The position numbers were made by a program, and so were the translations under genes. Below, one piece after another: positions 11,201-22,282 of a DNA stretch of 64,000 bases (positions within the stretch are counted from its first letter, which is position 1; every line of letters starts with the position of its first letter). The stretch is from Clytia hemisphaerica. Its lineage: Eukaryota > Cnidaria > Hydrozoa > Leptothecata > Clytiidae. The notes below the pieces were generated by a model. That model saw only the letters and a program-made list of their open reading frames with translations. It made no database searches and was not told the DNA's origin. The DNA lies in contig CACVBU010000726.1 in assembly GCA_902728285.1 (NCBI GenBank), positions 1,939,248 to 2,003,247 on the forward strand, in the 5' to 3' direction.

Positions 11201-13984
11201 AAGTGTTTTTCAGTCCACCATAGATTGCAGACTTCCCGACAATTGAATCATGCTTGATGGTGAGCATTGTTATCAATAATGTTTCTGTGTGAAAAAATTG
11301 GAAATATAGGGAAAAAATCCAATGAAAATGAATTTTTTTTCAAAAATCGGGCTCTGTCACATTTTGGGCATTACCATTTTGCATCATTGTGCCAAAAATC
11401 AAAAAAAACTAATGAGCCAATCCTGAGAAAAGCTGGTAACAGACGAACGAACGTGGGTTAATTTATAGGACCTCCACCGGGGCACCCGGAGGTAGGTCCA
11501 AAAATACTTGCAAGTTCCAGTCAATGGTCATTGATCCCAAGCCAGGAAATTTTTACATACAATTATTCTTACAACAACAAGGAGGAGAGTGACAATGAGA
11601 ATTTTCCAAATTCTGGCCATTTTCGTTAAATTTAGTCCTCTCTTAGATTTAAAAGTCTAAATTTTGGCCAAAAGCCCTACGCTAGGAAAATGAAAGAAAT
11701 TGGGTGAAAAAGAGATTTTAATTAGTTTGAAAGGTTAAAAGAAAAATAATACCTCTCTTGGAGTTTTGAATCCCAAACCAACAGATTTGACAAAACGTTG
11801 TTCTTTGGCTTTTGTTACTTTACCAGCAACACGTTTCTTGTTTTGGAAGATAGTGGGTTGTTTTTGGTAGGCTTTTTCTGTCTAAAAGAAGATGGAGAAA
11901 AAAAAATCAGTTATATCGTTTTAATTACCTCCTACACCTCTATCTCTAAAGTCTGAAGGAACAAAGGACCTGTACTAAGATATCACACCTTTATGAAGAC
12001 TAAAAAGGTTAAAAAATCACAACTTAAGTTATCAGTATCAAATGTAAAAATGTCATACAAGGAAATTTCTCTTACTCTCAAAGGAGTTAGGATTGAACCA
12101 GTTTCTGAATTCCCAAAGGGACATCAAAGGAAGTTTATTAATTATATTACATCTATTTAATTTAAATTAGTTCTTGAAAGAGCAACATAAAATTTCCTAT
12201 CATAATCGTTATGCAATTTTGCAAGGCACACATATTCATTTTCAATCCACAATCCATTCAATCTTGACAAGGTAAAAGCTGTATTAACAGTTAAAATTAG
12301 CTCGTATCTTGATTCATTCTGCTAAAAGGCATTGCCAAACATCAAAAAAAAATTATACTACTTTTGTCTTATTTTTAAATATTTTACTAAGGTATTCTTG
12401 TTTTTGATATTTATTACATACTTTTCATGGTCTTAGGTTTTTATGTACTTTCAAAAACTTAAATATCAAATTTTATCTTTTCAAAATTTTAAAATTAAAA
12501 AAAGGTTTTGGAGCTTGAACATACTTTAACTTTTCATGTTTGAGATTTAAACGCATGATACGCAAACCAGCGCAACTATCAAAATTGATCTGAATGGGCA
12601 ATAAGGAAAGAGTTACATCGGATCACCCAAAGTACCTTCATGTTTTTATTTTATTTTCTTATCTCTGATCCTGTCTTTCTCTTTTCTGACTGTCTGAGTT
12701 TCTGAGACTTAATTTCTCATTTCTGACTGAGTTTTCATACCTGTCAATCATTTGTCCATCAATTTCGACCAACCTAATTTTCCCACCGAGTGGGATTCGA
12801 ACCACCACCAAAGAAAGACCTTCAGATTCGGAAGCCAGCGCTCTATCCATTGAGCCATCACCGCACAGCAAAACCACGCAATTCATAACATATTATACCG
12901 AACTGGCAAAAGACGGGGGTAATGTTATTATAATATGGGTAAAAGTACCCCTTTTTTAAACCTGACTGAAATTCGAGCCGTTACTAGCAACCCTGCGGGG
13001 CCCAAGGCGCCGAGTATGCACCCGGCACAGTGACAAGCCGTTACTAGCAACCCTGACCCTACCTAACTGTTAGTTAATCAATTCCAAACAACAAAACCCC
13101 CGGAAAGGTGACTATCAGCGATCCGTGGATAAAAAAATAAAAAAATGAAAAATAAAAAAATGAAGGTAACTTTGGGTGATCCGATATAACTCTCTCCGGG
13201 CAATAAGCGTACAATAATAAGATAAGATGAACATATTGTTTTGATGCTCTCCGGTTTTTGCCTGCATTTCCTAGGGAAAGTTGATTTTAATATTTTCTCA
13301 CATAAGTTCTATCAAAATTACATTTGTTTATACATCCCAAACAATTTTTACACAATGGTAGAATGGAGATTTTCAAGGACCCTTTCTGAGAATTTGAATT
13401 ACTGGAAAGGTGTAAATGTATGCAGTGTAATTACCATCATAGGTTCGAGGGGATAATCTAAAGAATCCTACGTTACATTAGAATAGACAAAAAAACAACA
13501 AGTTTCATAAAAAATATTTACTTCGCCGTCCACATCCAGACCTGGTTAATTTGTCCACCCCTACAAATTCATTCCTCTTTGTTTATTAATGACATGGGTA
13601 ACAGGTTGAATGGGATAAAACAGATATAGACAAAGTTTAAGAAGAAAACTTTGGGAGTTCAAGACCCTCAATGTGCTCTCTAACTGTAGTTAGGAAATGA
13701 CTATCAAATTAGGAATTTAAAATTTTCCTTTATGACTATACTGATATAAAATTAAGTATTTTAGATTTAATTTATTTATGTAAATTTAGAAACAAATACT
13801 CATCTGATTTTAATTTTTGACAAATTTAAGAGATGACCAAGGTTAGGCGTTCGGGCATAAACAACTGGACGGGTGCCACACAGAATTAAAAAAATGAAAG
13901 AAGAATTTCAAACTGGTACTGGAATATGCTAAAATCCATTTAATTGGGCTTATAACAAGTAAAGCAACAAACCTGTTCCGACAT
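5219..13984 (-). CDS. RPS11: 40S ribosomal protein S11 (uS17)
   Basis: Structural protein of the small ribosomal subunit; the family binds 18S rRNA through an OB-fold. Four coding exons on the minus strand: 13973-13984, 11753-11881, 6089-6294 and 5219-5342. All joins are GT-AG and in frame, giving 156 residues (the human protein has 158). Seen directly: N-terminal [17 protein letters not shown], then [45 protein letters not shown], and the C-terminal [13 protein letters not shown] ending FEKF. The first exon encodes only MSEQ, a usual split for ribosomal protein genes. Introns of 2.1, 5.5 and 0.7 kb are long for such a gene and are filled with MITEs, a SINE and a 2.1-kb foldback. No break is seen in the exons, so the gene should be functional. 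Confidence 0.95.
6519..7004. mobile_element. MITE in RPS11 intron 2 (TIR CATAGTGTCCTCC)
   Basis: CATAGTGTCCTCC at about 6519 and GGAGGACACTATG at about 6991 form a 13-bp perfect inverted repeat. Inside each end is a polypyrimidine/polypurine block (CCCCCCTCTTTTTT-like), which makes the element a C/T-rich strand. TA lies at both ends, consistent with a mariner-type target. Non-coding. Confidence 0.6.
7010..7690. mobile_element. 680-bp foldback MITE in RPS11 intron 2
   Basis: The left half (about 7010-7345) and right half (about 7355-7690) are inverted copies over about 330 bp each with few differences, for example AAGTCTTCTATATAGTTTTT against its complement. The ends read ATAGTGTGGTCGT and, reversed, ATAGTGGGGTCGT, with TA outside. 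The single-strand form would be one long hairpin. The 89-codon frame crossing it is a by-product of the palindrome. Confidence 0.75.
8071..8788. mobile_element. Nest of three inverted-repeat elements in RPS11 intron 2
   Basis: The outermost pair is CAGGCAGTCGG with CACTA near 8073-8090 and its complement near 8768-8787. Inside lie two further MITEs placed end to end: about 8091-8488 (ends ATGAAAAAGGCAACTAT) and about 8491-8768 (ends CTCTCGGGTACCTAATAGCC). The two inner elements meet at one shared TA (8488-8489). Read as successive TA-targeted insertions into an older element. No coding content. Confidence 0.6.
9398..9963 (+). repeat. 115-bp minisatellite array, left arm
   Basis: About 4.9 tandem copies of a 115-bp unit beginning ATACCCCTCAGGTAATGG, nearly identical to each other. 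Within the unit GGTAAT recurs at short spacing (GGTAATCACGGTAATCACG), an older sub-repeat of about 9 bp. Apparent proteins across the array are open frames caused by the repeat. Confidence 0.9.
9964..10952 (-). repeat. 115-bp minisatellite array, right arm (inverted)
   Basis: About 8.6 copies of the same unit in reverse orientation, joined head-on to the left array at 9963/9964. Variant copies recur in order: the pair GCTATGAAGG with GGCTTAAGG at about 10061-10085 returns 460 bp later at about 10521-10545. This shows a four-unit higher-order duplication. One copy near 10741 has an extra GTGTG. Confidence 0.9.
11270..11512 (+). repeat. Interspersed repeat family J, copy 2
   Basis: Carries AGCCAATCCTGAGAAAAGCT and GGTAACAGACGAACG, shared with 5020-5155. 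It ends in an imperfect palindrome at 11468-11499 (GGACCTCCACCGGGG then CCCGGAGGTAGGTCC). It lies in RPS11 intron 2. The terminal hairpin could suggest a Helitron-like 3' end, but no CTRR end was confirmed. Confidence 0.5.
12605..13197. mobile_element. MULE-like MITE with 9-bp target-site duplication
   Basis: Terminal inverted repeats of about 36 bp run GGAAAGAGTTACATCGGATC on the left and GGAGAGAGTTATATCGGATC on the reversed right. Both are followed inward by ACCCAAAGT and CCTTCAT. The same 9 bp, GGGCAATAA, flank the element at 12596-12604 and 13198-13206. A 9-bp duplication is typical of Mutator-like elements. It sits in RPS11 intron 1 and contains SINE family B copy 2 at 12660-12872. Confidence 0.75.
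12660..12872 (-). mobile_element. tRNA-headed SINE, family B, copy 2
   Basis: Read on the minus strand it starts GCTGTGCGGTGATGGCTCAA, has the B box GGTTCGAATCCC, and ends in the same GTCTCAGAAACTCAGA / GTCAGAAAAGAG tail as the copy at 277-480. The head looks like a tRNA that has gained several bases between the anticodon region and the B box. Confidence 0.75.
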
Positions 13985-14020
13985 CTTGGCTGGCCTCTGC
14001 ACACACGAGTAAACCCTTCG

Positions 14021-14029
14021 TAAAAAGAA
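14021..14029 (-). promoter_or_regulatory. Candidate 5'TOP tract / start site of RPS11
   Basis: Reading toward the gene, TTCTTTTTA lies about 37 bases upstream of the RPS11 start codon. Ribosomal protein mRNAs of animals normally begin with a C in a pyrimidine tract (TOP) at about this distance. The assignment is inferred from position and composition only. Confidence 0.4.
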
Positions 14030-14191
14030 TCGGTTCACGTTGATTCTGAAGCTTCAAGCGGGCGGCCCACAATCCAGTTTTTTAAAATACCGGTAGCCGA
14101 TAACTCCGCCATACTTCGAATCAAGTACGCCCTCCCTTTTTCGCACAGGGCGTGGAGGGGGTGTGTGGGGATGGCGCGGTCTCACAACGAT

Positions 14192-14270
14192 CTTAATCGT
14201 CTACAAGATCACTAACGCTAAAGGAATGGGAATAGTTTTCAGGAGGCGGGATGAATTTGAAAACGGGGGT
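14192..14270. repeat. Short repeat shared with 54608-54690
   Basis: ATCGTCTACAAGATCACTAA followed by AATAGTTTTCAGGAGG and CGGGATGAATT is matched near 54625-54690 by ATCGTCTACACAAGATCACT, AATAGTTTAGGAGAGG and CGTGATAAATT. Class unknown. Confidence 0.45.
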
Positions 14271-14346
14271 TAGCCCCGAGATGTTTACAATGTGCTCGGT
14301 GTCTGATAAGATTAACTGAAATTTCTATTCTATGTTGGATCGGCGG

Positions 14347-14618
14347 TAGGCTACGTCATATCTTCCTTCGTTTCGAGCGTAAAACTCTTACTATTCGGGC
14401 TATGAGCACTGCTCTTGTTTTGAATATTGAAATTCTCCAGATAAAACATTCTTTTATTTAAAATCTCTATTGATAAACATCTTTTGTGAATCTTGTCTAT
14501 TATGTTTAAACCTATTAATAAGCAATTCCCGGCGGGGGTCACTTAGTGGCCGTCTATAGCAGTGCCTATAGACCAAGAGTAAGGCCTAAAAGCCTGGATC
14601 TGTCTATTGTGTAGACTA
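14347..14618 (+). repeat. Retroposon-like repeat family C, copy 1
   Basis: Flanked by the 9-bp direct repeat GATCGGCGG (14338-14346 and 14619-14627). It contains CGTTTCGAGCGTAAAACTC near the start and AGCAGTGCCTATAGACCAAG near the end, both shared with the inverted copy at 63112-63408. Direct repeats at both copies and no terminal inverted repeat suggest a SINE-like or truncated retroelement. Confidence 0.65.
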
Positions 14619-14627
14619 GATCGGCGG

Positions 14628-17600
14628 CCATCCTTATTCTAATATATCAGATGTGAAAATATTCCCCGACACGCTTTGTCTGAAGTGAAGTGAAGGTCTA
14701 TTCTGAATAGCAGAAATAGCACGAATCCGTTTAGTGGATGTCAGCAGCCTACTCCTTTGGAGCTTTAGCATGGTCAGTAGTCTTATATTATGTTAAGTGT
14801 TAAAAAGGGTGGTGGAATCTCAATGAATCATATCACTCCTCCATGCCTAATCTTGAAGACAGGCCTACCTTATTACACGAATATTATTACAAGTCATTTT
14901 ATTAACACGAATTGAAAAATCTTCTGATTGCGATCACGATTGTGTCTGTTAGTAAAACCAAAAAATAGTTACTCTGCGCGAGTCGGCTGAGTACGTAATT
15001 GGAGTAGCGCCGATGTACCCCTTTTAAAAAAATACTTTGACCTTTGAGAGGAGATTAAGGAACTTGGGTCTATAGAATAAAAAGCTCACTGTTTAACATG
15101 ATTGGAAGGTAAGAAAGTAAGATTTAGGCCGATACAGCCAATTTCGGAAAAATTGCTAAGCGAAAACAAAAGAAGCTCAAGATTCGTTCAATCTGTGACC
15201 ACCCGCCCGATACGGAGGAAATCTTAAGCGTCACTTTTACTATCTTTACGACGAGATCAAGGAGCTTGAATTAAAAGAGTGCTATCTGCGATATGGATTT
15301 AATTCTTTCTTGAGCTTTTTTGGAAGAAATAATAATGATTTGATATTATTGGCCTTGCTCTCCTACCAAGTTTTCTAATTTGCTTTTGTTAGCGAAGGTA
15401 GTATTTCATTAAAACGAAAAGTTAAAGTATCAATTTGTTCGGTGTTGAGTTGTTTCTTTAGTTATAATTTTCTTTCGTAAAAAATTAGATTTATACATAC
15501 ACGATAATATAACAATAATAAGGAGAGGTTGACGATTGATTCATTCCTAATAATTGAAATTAGTGGAAGTGGAGTAATGATATACAGAAAACAAAACAAA
15601 CAAATTTTCTATATGAAATTCATATTCTTGTCCCCAGAACTAAGCATCGTCTCAAACGAATATTTTTGTAGCACTGGATCTAAAGTCAGGGAGGGTAATA
15701 TTTTACCCAAAAAATGAACCCTGATATTAAGACGAACGCCAAAAAAGAAAAACTATGGTTCTTCTACCAGTGTTCAAGATTTTAAATCTTAAGTTGTTGA
15801 TTAATTGATTTTTATTTCTTTTAAACCAAAACCCACCAAGATTCTCCAGATTTTCCTGAATTTATTTTAAGACGGAAATGTATTTTTTTTAAACTTGCTG
15901 AGATATGCAGCCTTTCTACTGTAATTCCGATCTATTTGCGTCGGCAAAAATTCTCAGTTCTATAGTACAGTAAGCAGTTTTACGTCGGTAAAAGCCAAAT
16001 TTACGCCGGCAATAGCCGAATGCTGACGCGAATAAGAATGGCTGGATATGAAAGAACGATCCAGGCTAAAAAATAACTAAGAAAATGCTAAATTAAAGAC
16101 TATAAAGTAGCTTTTTGCAATTTGTCCGCCGCTCCACGTTGTGTATAAAATTGTTGGGAGGTAAAAAAAACGCGTTTTTTGCCTCGAGGGTTAGGGAAAG
16201 GGGATTTGAGCCTCTAACTTTTGAGCGATCTTTTTGGCAAAATTTTCAGGGGTGGTATTAGAATAGATTGAACATTCTAATTTGAGGGGATTTTTCGAAG
16301 AACTTAAAAAGTCAAATAAACAACTTTCCCTAAGGAACGAAAAAACGGGTTTGTTTCCTCCAGAGACCAAGCGGTGGAAGCATCAAAAAATGCGCGCGAT
16401 AATACGGGAATGTATTGTCCGCCTTAGCAGCGAAGTGATTAGTACGAGAAAAGATAAATTAAAGAAAATCAAAAGAAATAGATAATGGTAACAACAGTTC
16501 AGACATAAATTGTGTTGAAACAACGTTTAAAAATCTACCCTCAAAAGCTCACTGTCTCTCGTGTGATGTGAAAAAGTCCTTATACAAACTGACAAGGTAT
16601 TAATAAATGATGAACAGGTTTTAAAATTCTAAAAAATATACACTTAAATCAAAAAAATTTCAAGTAAAGGATAGATTTGCTACTAAGGGTTGTCCTGACA
16701 ATCATGTATGATGATTTTGAATTAAAATTTCCAAAACATATTTCTCGTTGTTGAAAGGGCATCTTGGAAAATATTGGTTTATGTAAGTTTTTAACAGCTT
16801 TAATGAAATCTTCTCAATTCAATTTTCTAAGCCTTTCCAAGATACCCTTTCAGGTATTGCACCAGCTCTGCTAATTATGAAAATCCCACAGAAATCTCCT
16901 TCTAAAACTGTCGAAAGAAGAACAAAATGAGGTTTTTCCATGTAAAAATATTTCCAGCTATGGAAAGCCATTTTAATCGACCGTTATACAGACTATTATA
17001 CAAGCTCACTTCGCTGACCAATTTACATGCAGCTTGAAAAGTCCATATTATACCAATATCCAACAGCATAGTTATGGTATAACATGAGTGCACTACAAGG
17101 CGGCCCTGTACAACACAGCTCTAAAGTCATTTTCGCACATCCTCTGTTCTCACAAGAACGAGATTGAGTGGGATTGGGTGACCCTGTTCCCCCAGCATTG
17201 CGCCAGCATATTATGTTAATCACAAGAACGAGATATGCTTGCAATGTTCGGTGACCCTGTTAATACCTTGCTCCTACGCCCACAATACCTCTCCAGTATA
17301 GAAATTTGATTGAAATATGTGTTATCTTTCTCCACCCAATATTGCAACCAATACCATATAATAGTTCCCTTCAATATACACATTTAACAAGATACAACAA
17401 GCCCACAATTCAATCTACTATACCAATGCCAATCAGTTGATATTTGGTCTGAAGTGTTTACAGCTTCCTATTTCAATCCATGATGCAGTCAATTTCGGTT
17501 GAGTATGTGTGAAATTTGAACATATTTTTGTGAGGTATTTTTCCATTTATGAAAGCATGTCTTCAAATTTCTCTTTTTTTCCCAAAGGGTTATCGAAAAA

Positions 17601-17655
17601 AGTAAAAAGTTTTTAAAAACATGCTTTTTCATGGTATTTAAGTGTAATGTGAGAA
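14628..17655. other. Intergenic DNA, no gene recognised
   Basis: About 3 kb between RPS11 and the 3' end of ARF6. The short open frames (for example 62 aa at 15529 and 67 aa at 16282) show no domain and no splice context. Around 16750-16850 CATCTTGGAAA and TTTCCAAGATACCC form a loose inverted repeat, and near 17150-17250 CACAAGAACGAGAT and GGTGACCCTGTT each occur twice. Confidence 0.5.
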
Positions 17656-19276
<1,621 letters not shown>

Positions 19277-19435
19277 GGTTACAATTTATTGTATGTGTCA
19301 GTAGTATAAAAACAATAGTAATCTCTGAAAAATAAAAAAATTTGATTTTAAAAGGATGTAAGCTTATGTAAACTGCATTACTGTAGTACTTTAAAAATCA
19401 CTCTGGTAACAACAGCAGTCTATGCTTGCTTACCC

Positions 19436-19481
19436 AAGCCACACTGATGAATCCTGAGAAGGACGAAACACGTGTCTGCGG
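19436..19481 (+). ncRNA. Hammerhead-ribozyme-like motif (type I, short stem III)
   Basis: Core elements occur in the right order: CTGATGA (19444-19450); a stem II of TCC/GGA around a 6-base loop; GAAA (19465-19468); the palindromic stem III CACGTG; then T and a C at 19476 where cleavage would fall. Stem I pairs TGCGG with CCACA at four of five positions. The first stem II pair is A-C instead of G-C. The tiny palindromic stem III is typical of hammerheads in Penelope-like elements and retrozymes, which work as dimers. Activity is not shown. Confidence 0.6.
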
Positions 19482-20682
19482 ATAGATGTACTTAAAAATC
19501 AAAAATCAAAACAAGCACTTTTGCCACTGGCCATTTTTCAGATTAGAAGTTGAGTTTCTGTCAATTTTGTAACCACTTAGAGCAATCAATACCAATGAAA
19601 GGCCAGGAAAGGCCTTGAGATTTGTCACAAGACCCCTTGGATGAGTTAGAGTCAAAAATCCCATTCATTGGCAGGACAAAATTTGTTGTCATTGGAAAAT
19701 CAAAAAGTTATAAAACCAATTTTTCTCAAACAAAATTTAAAACACTGATCCTTCTGAATATTTAGTTTGAAAACAAGATATAGGAAAGCTCAGAAACAAA
19801 AAGTCAGTACAAAATATTCATAAAAACAAATATAGAAATTGTTAAAACATCTTAAACAAGATCTTTTATTATGGTCTTATGTAACACAAACAATGGGGGA
19901 AGAATGAAGACAGATCACTTGAAGATGATAAAAGACAAGAAAGTTAAAAAGGAAAAGAAGTTAAGGATTACAAAGTTTGTCCCCTGTTTTTGTCTCAAGT
20001 GGGGACAAGTGAAACAAGTCATAAGTGAAACAATAAGTAAATTTGAAAATAGTGTTATGGACCATTTTGTAAAATCAGTAAAATACATGACAGTGCTGTA
20101 AAAATATGTTAAAAGTAATTTTCCAGTAGAAAGGGTGTTGTAACAAGATAAAGTCTCCCCTAAGACAAACTTTTTGAGTCAATTGTTGGTCTGCTTATAT
20201 TCTTTTTGCAGACTTTGCTAAATTGAGAGCTCCTTTCTATAAAAATCAGTAAAGTTGCAGCAAAAACCGAAATATAAATACCCTTCTGATATTTTCATAA
20301 AAATTCAAAAAAGAATGTGATGTTAAATTAAACTTGGGTTTAAAGGTAACACTTTGAATAATACATCCAAAAATTAAGTTTTTTCACCAAGAGTAAAGTT
20401 TCGCCCATTCCTTTGACTGTCCTATATAAAACAATTTCCTAGTGAGGTCTGGCAGCACATAAAAACATAACAATACTTCAGATGGTGATACCAGCCGTAT
20501 TGTATAAGGGTTGCGAAGCGATCCAGACTCCACCTCAATTCGCAAGTTGCTAGCAAAACATAAGAGACACTCTTATGAAACCCCAAAGCAAAAGAGACGG
20601 GGTCGCAAGTTTACACAAAGATTAAAAAGACAACAAAGCATCTTATAAATAAATATTATTATAATCATTAGAACAATAAAAC
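19482..20682. other. Intergenic DNA upstream of ARF6, no gene seen
   Basis: AT-rich, with no recognised exon. GGCAGCACATA near 20451 matches the 5' part of U6 snRNA over 11 bases but diverges at once, so it is not called. This stretch may include the 5'UTR exon of ARF6, which I cannot place. Confidence 0.4.
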
Positions 20683-21114
20683 CAGTGGTTTTTCCAAGCA
20701 CCCAAATGCCCCCGTTAGACGGTGGCATTAAACTCAATTCAAATTGATTTTTTGAAAGAAAATTTTAAGTTTATTATTATCTTTTACAAGGAAGAAGTAA
20801 AAGATCGAATTTAACCATATAAGTCTCTTTTATTCTTTTTTAAACCCATTAAAAGGATAGATAGTTGATAGATTCTATAAATTCATTCAATTTTAACAGT
20901 TTTAAAGTGCTAGTTAAGATAAAAATATGTTCAGCTTTGAGGGACTTCGAACCCCACCAGGGCTAGCCCTTGACCCACAGGGTGCTTAAGAGACCCCCCA
21001 ACTTGCAGCCTCTGTTATCCAGCCTTCGGCTCAATATCGCGGCTTGCGTCTTTGTTAAAAACTCAATTTGAAAGTACAAACGGAGGCACTGCTTGGTGCT
21101 TGGAAAAACCCCTG
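20683..21114. mobile_element. hAT-like MITE
   Basis: The left end CAGTGGTTTTTCCAAGCACC and the reversed right end CAGGGGTTTTTCCAAGCACC are nearly identical. CAGNGG ends with a long shared TIR are characteristic of hAT elements. The flanks share 7 bp, ATAAAAC, on both sides (an 8-bp duplication is usual). Non-coding, 432 bp. Confidence 0.7.
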
Positions 21115-21807
21115 ATAAAACATGGAATTTCTTAATCCAAAAAGAAATATTATATTTGTTCTTTAAAGACATTGAAGCATATTCTGTTTTCATGCCATTA
21201 AAAAATTCCACAAAGACGGAGTACACAAATCAAACTTTCAAAATACGCAAACTGAAAGCAGTAATTATGACGTCACACATTCTTACCCGTGCAAGAAATA
21301 TTAAAACCCCTGTTTTGATATACAAGGTCAAACCCAACACATTAGTAAAAGCCGCTGTAAATCAGGGGATTCAGATCAATAAATTGATCATTTGGCGGTT
21401 CTATTCCCAGGAGAATAATTTACCGTCAGCCGAATAAGGATTATTTTTGTACCTTTGCTGGTGATTTTTCAGCTTGAGTTTATGTCCAATTTATGGTTTT
21501 TTGAAGTGCTTGTTCTAGGAGATGAGCGAATATAATTATTTTTAGTTTTCAAGAGAAGCAAATTTAATCTATCTTCTACAAGATTACACTTTAATATAAT
21601 GCCAATTATGCATGTAAGTTTTATATCAATACTTTCTTTTTGCATATCTTTTGCATACTTTTTAAAGGAATCTCACCAGAGCAATTCGCTCAGAGCGAAT
21701 ACCCATTAAAAATCCCTAACTCAATTTTGCGCTCGCACCTTGTCTCGCATTCAGAAATTTAAAAATTGGCAACTAGTGGGCGGGGAGTACGGGAGTATGG
21801 GAATACC

Positions 21808-22282
21808 TACCGCAAATTGGTCTAATATCGACACCATTCTTTAGAGACAGGAATAACATGAAAGCTTGAATGACTGATTGAAAAAGGAGTATTCCTCTCT
21901 GACCACTAAGCAAAGAAAAACAGTTTCAACCTTTCTATCAATTTCAGCTGGGGTCCGTCCACATAGTACGTACGCACTAAAGAGGGGAGGGGGTCTTCTC
22001 AAAAGTGTATGTTTGCGTACAGGGGGAGGGGAGGGGTCAAAGGAAAATGTACGTATGCAGAGAGATTTTTTCATAGCCCTTTTTTGCTTGTTTTTTTGTT
22101 GACTTTTACGCTTCTTATACGCATCAAGGAAAAGAAAAAGTTTCTTAATAAACATTGAGTTTCATGTATGAAATGAAGGTCTGAACCAAACGATTTAGTA
22201 CGTACGTACTATGTGGACGGCCCCTGATAAAAAGGGTGTCGGAATTAGAGGAAGGATGTCAACATTAGACCAAGTCACGGTA
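21808..22282. mobile_element. TA-flanked MITE family K, copy 1
   Basis: The ends TACCGCAAATTGGTCTAATA and, reversed, TACCGTGACTTGGTCTAATG form a TIR of about 28 bp that continues with TCGACA. The same TIR bounds the 25364-30570 element, and a solo end lies at about 54426. Interior sequence (CTAAGCAAAGAAAAACAGTT) is also shared with 30460-30485. A hAT-like MITE is nested at 21945-22226. Confidence 0.65.
21945..22226. mobile_element. hAT-like MITE nested in family K copy
   Basis: The left end CAGCTGGGGTCCGTCCACAT and reversed right end CAGGGGCCGTCCACATAGTA share CCGTCCACATAGTACGTACG. The CAGGGGC-type terminus suggests hAT. No clean 8-bp duplication was found. GTACGTAC palindromes sit at both ends. 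Confidence 0.6.

Larger units (their letters stand above)
9112..11237. mobile_element. Giant foldback transposon with inverted minisatellite arms
   Basis: Both ends are GGGAAGTCTGCAATCTATGG, and each is flanked by the same 8 bp, GACAATTG (9104-9111 and 11238-11245), a target-site duplication. About 285 bp at each end are near-identical inverted repeats. The interior is entirely 115-bp tandem repeats running inward: a plus-oriented array (9398-9963) and a longer inverted array (9964-10952). An 8-bp duplication fits the hAT or P superfamilies. The architecture recalls the FB and Galileo foldbacks of flies, which is analogy only. No transposase is present. Confidence 0.85.

Noticed and set aside
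20440-20560. U6 snRNA gene
   Set aside because: Only GGCAGCACATA matches. The rest of the U6 sequence, including its invariant catalytic region, is absent.
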